From Candidatus Bathyarchaeota archaeon (lineage in GTDB: Archaea; Thermoproteota; Bathyarchaeia; TCS64): a DNA stretch of 5,224 nucleotides. The stretch is taken from contig JAEHCT010000112.1 in assembly GCA_020697635.1 (NCBI GenBank), positions 1-5,224 of the forward strand, written 5' to 3'. The translations under genes and the position numbers were made by a program. The stretch's first letter is position 1, and each line of letters starts with the position of its first letter. The notes under the pieces were generated by a model. That model worked only from the letters and a program-made list of their open reading frames with translations, ran no database searches and had not been told where the DNA came from. This document shows positions 5,204-5,224 of the stretch, one piece after another.

Positions 5204-5224
5204 GCTGCTCGACAGTGAACGAAG

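Noticed and set aside
5204..5224. Start or end of another gene at the right edge
   Set aside because: Only 21 bases lie beyond the TATA box and nothing in them can be assigned.
1..5224. CRISPR arrays, insertion sequences, tRNA or rRNA genes
   Set aside because: Coding sequence fills nearly all of the window, the gaps are too short for such elements, and I found no spaced direct repeats, transposase motifs or tRNA-like cloverleaf signatures.

Overview
The window is almost certainly from an archaeon with a GC-rich genome. The evidence is an archaeal-type mevalonate cluster (HMG-CoA synthase, thiolase-family protein, DUF35 zinc-ribbon/OB-fold protein), TATA-box promoters (TTTAAATA, TTTTATAA) instead of bacterial -35/-10 pairs, a stand-alone CinA N-terminal domain protein, and a homodimer-type glycyl-tRNA synthetase with a zinc ribbon. 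AGG and ATA codons are common and two genes start with TTG. I cannot place the lineage more finely from sequence alone.

Layout: (1) At the left edge is the 20-codon start of a minus-strand gene that runs out of the window. (2) Bases 61-131 form a short divergent promoter region with two TATA-like elements and a 6-bp tandem repeat. (3) A plus-strand CinA/MoCF-domain protein covers 132-983. (4) After a 25-bp convergent gap comes glycyl-tRNA synthetase on the minus strand (1009-2538), with its own TATA box in the 46-bp gap upstream. (5) A minus-strand operon covers 5150 down to 2585: HMG-CoA synthase, then the thiolase-family protein, then the DUF35 protein. Each junction is a 4-bp ATGA stop/start overlap. 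(6) Bases 5151-5224 hold the operon's ribosome-binding site, TATA box and upstream DNA.

In archaea, these three operon products are known to form one assembly. The thiolase makes acetoacetyl-CoA, HMG-CoA synthase condenses it with acetyl-CoA, and DUF35 bridges the two. HMG-CoA is then reduced to mevalonate for isoprenoid lipid synthesis.

The standout observation is that the thiolase-family protein is a complete open reading frame with a normal fold signature, yet every catalytic fingerprint position I can align is substituted. The nucleophilic Cys is Ser83, the HDCF loop reads QDDF (275-278), GHP reads GNP (Asn325), and the C-terminal AHN reads AQN (Gln360). The neighbouring HMG-CoA synthase keeps its Glu/Cys/His triad (Glu79, Cys111, His235). 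This looks like a non-catalytic or repurposed thiolase kept as a structural partner in the mevalonate complex. Acetoacetyl-CoA would then have to come from elsewhere.
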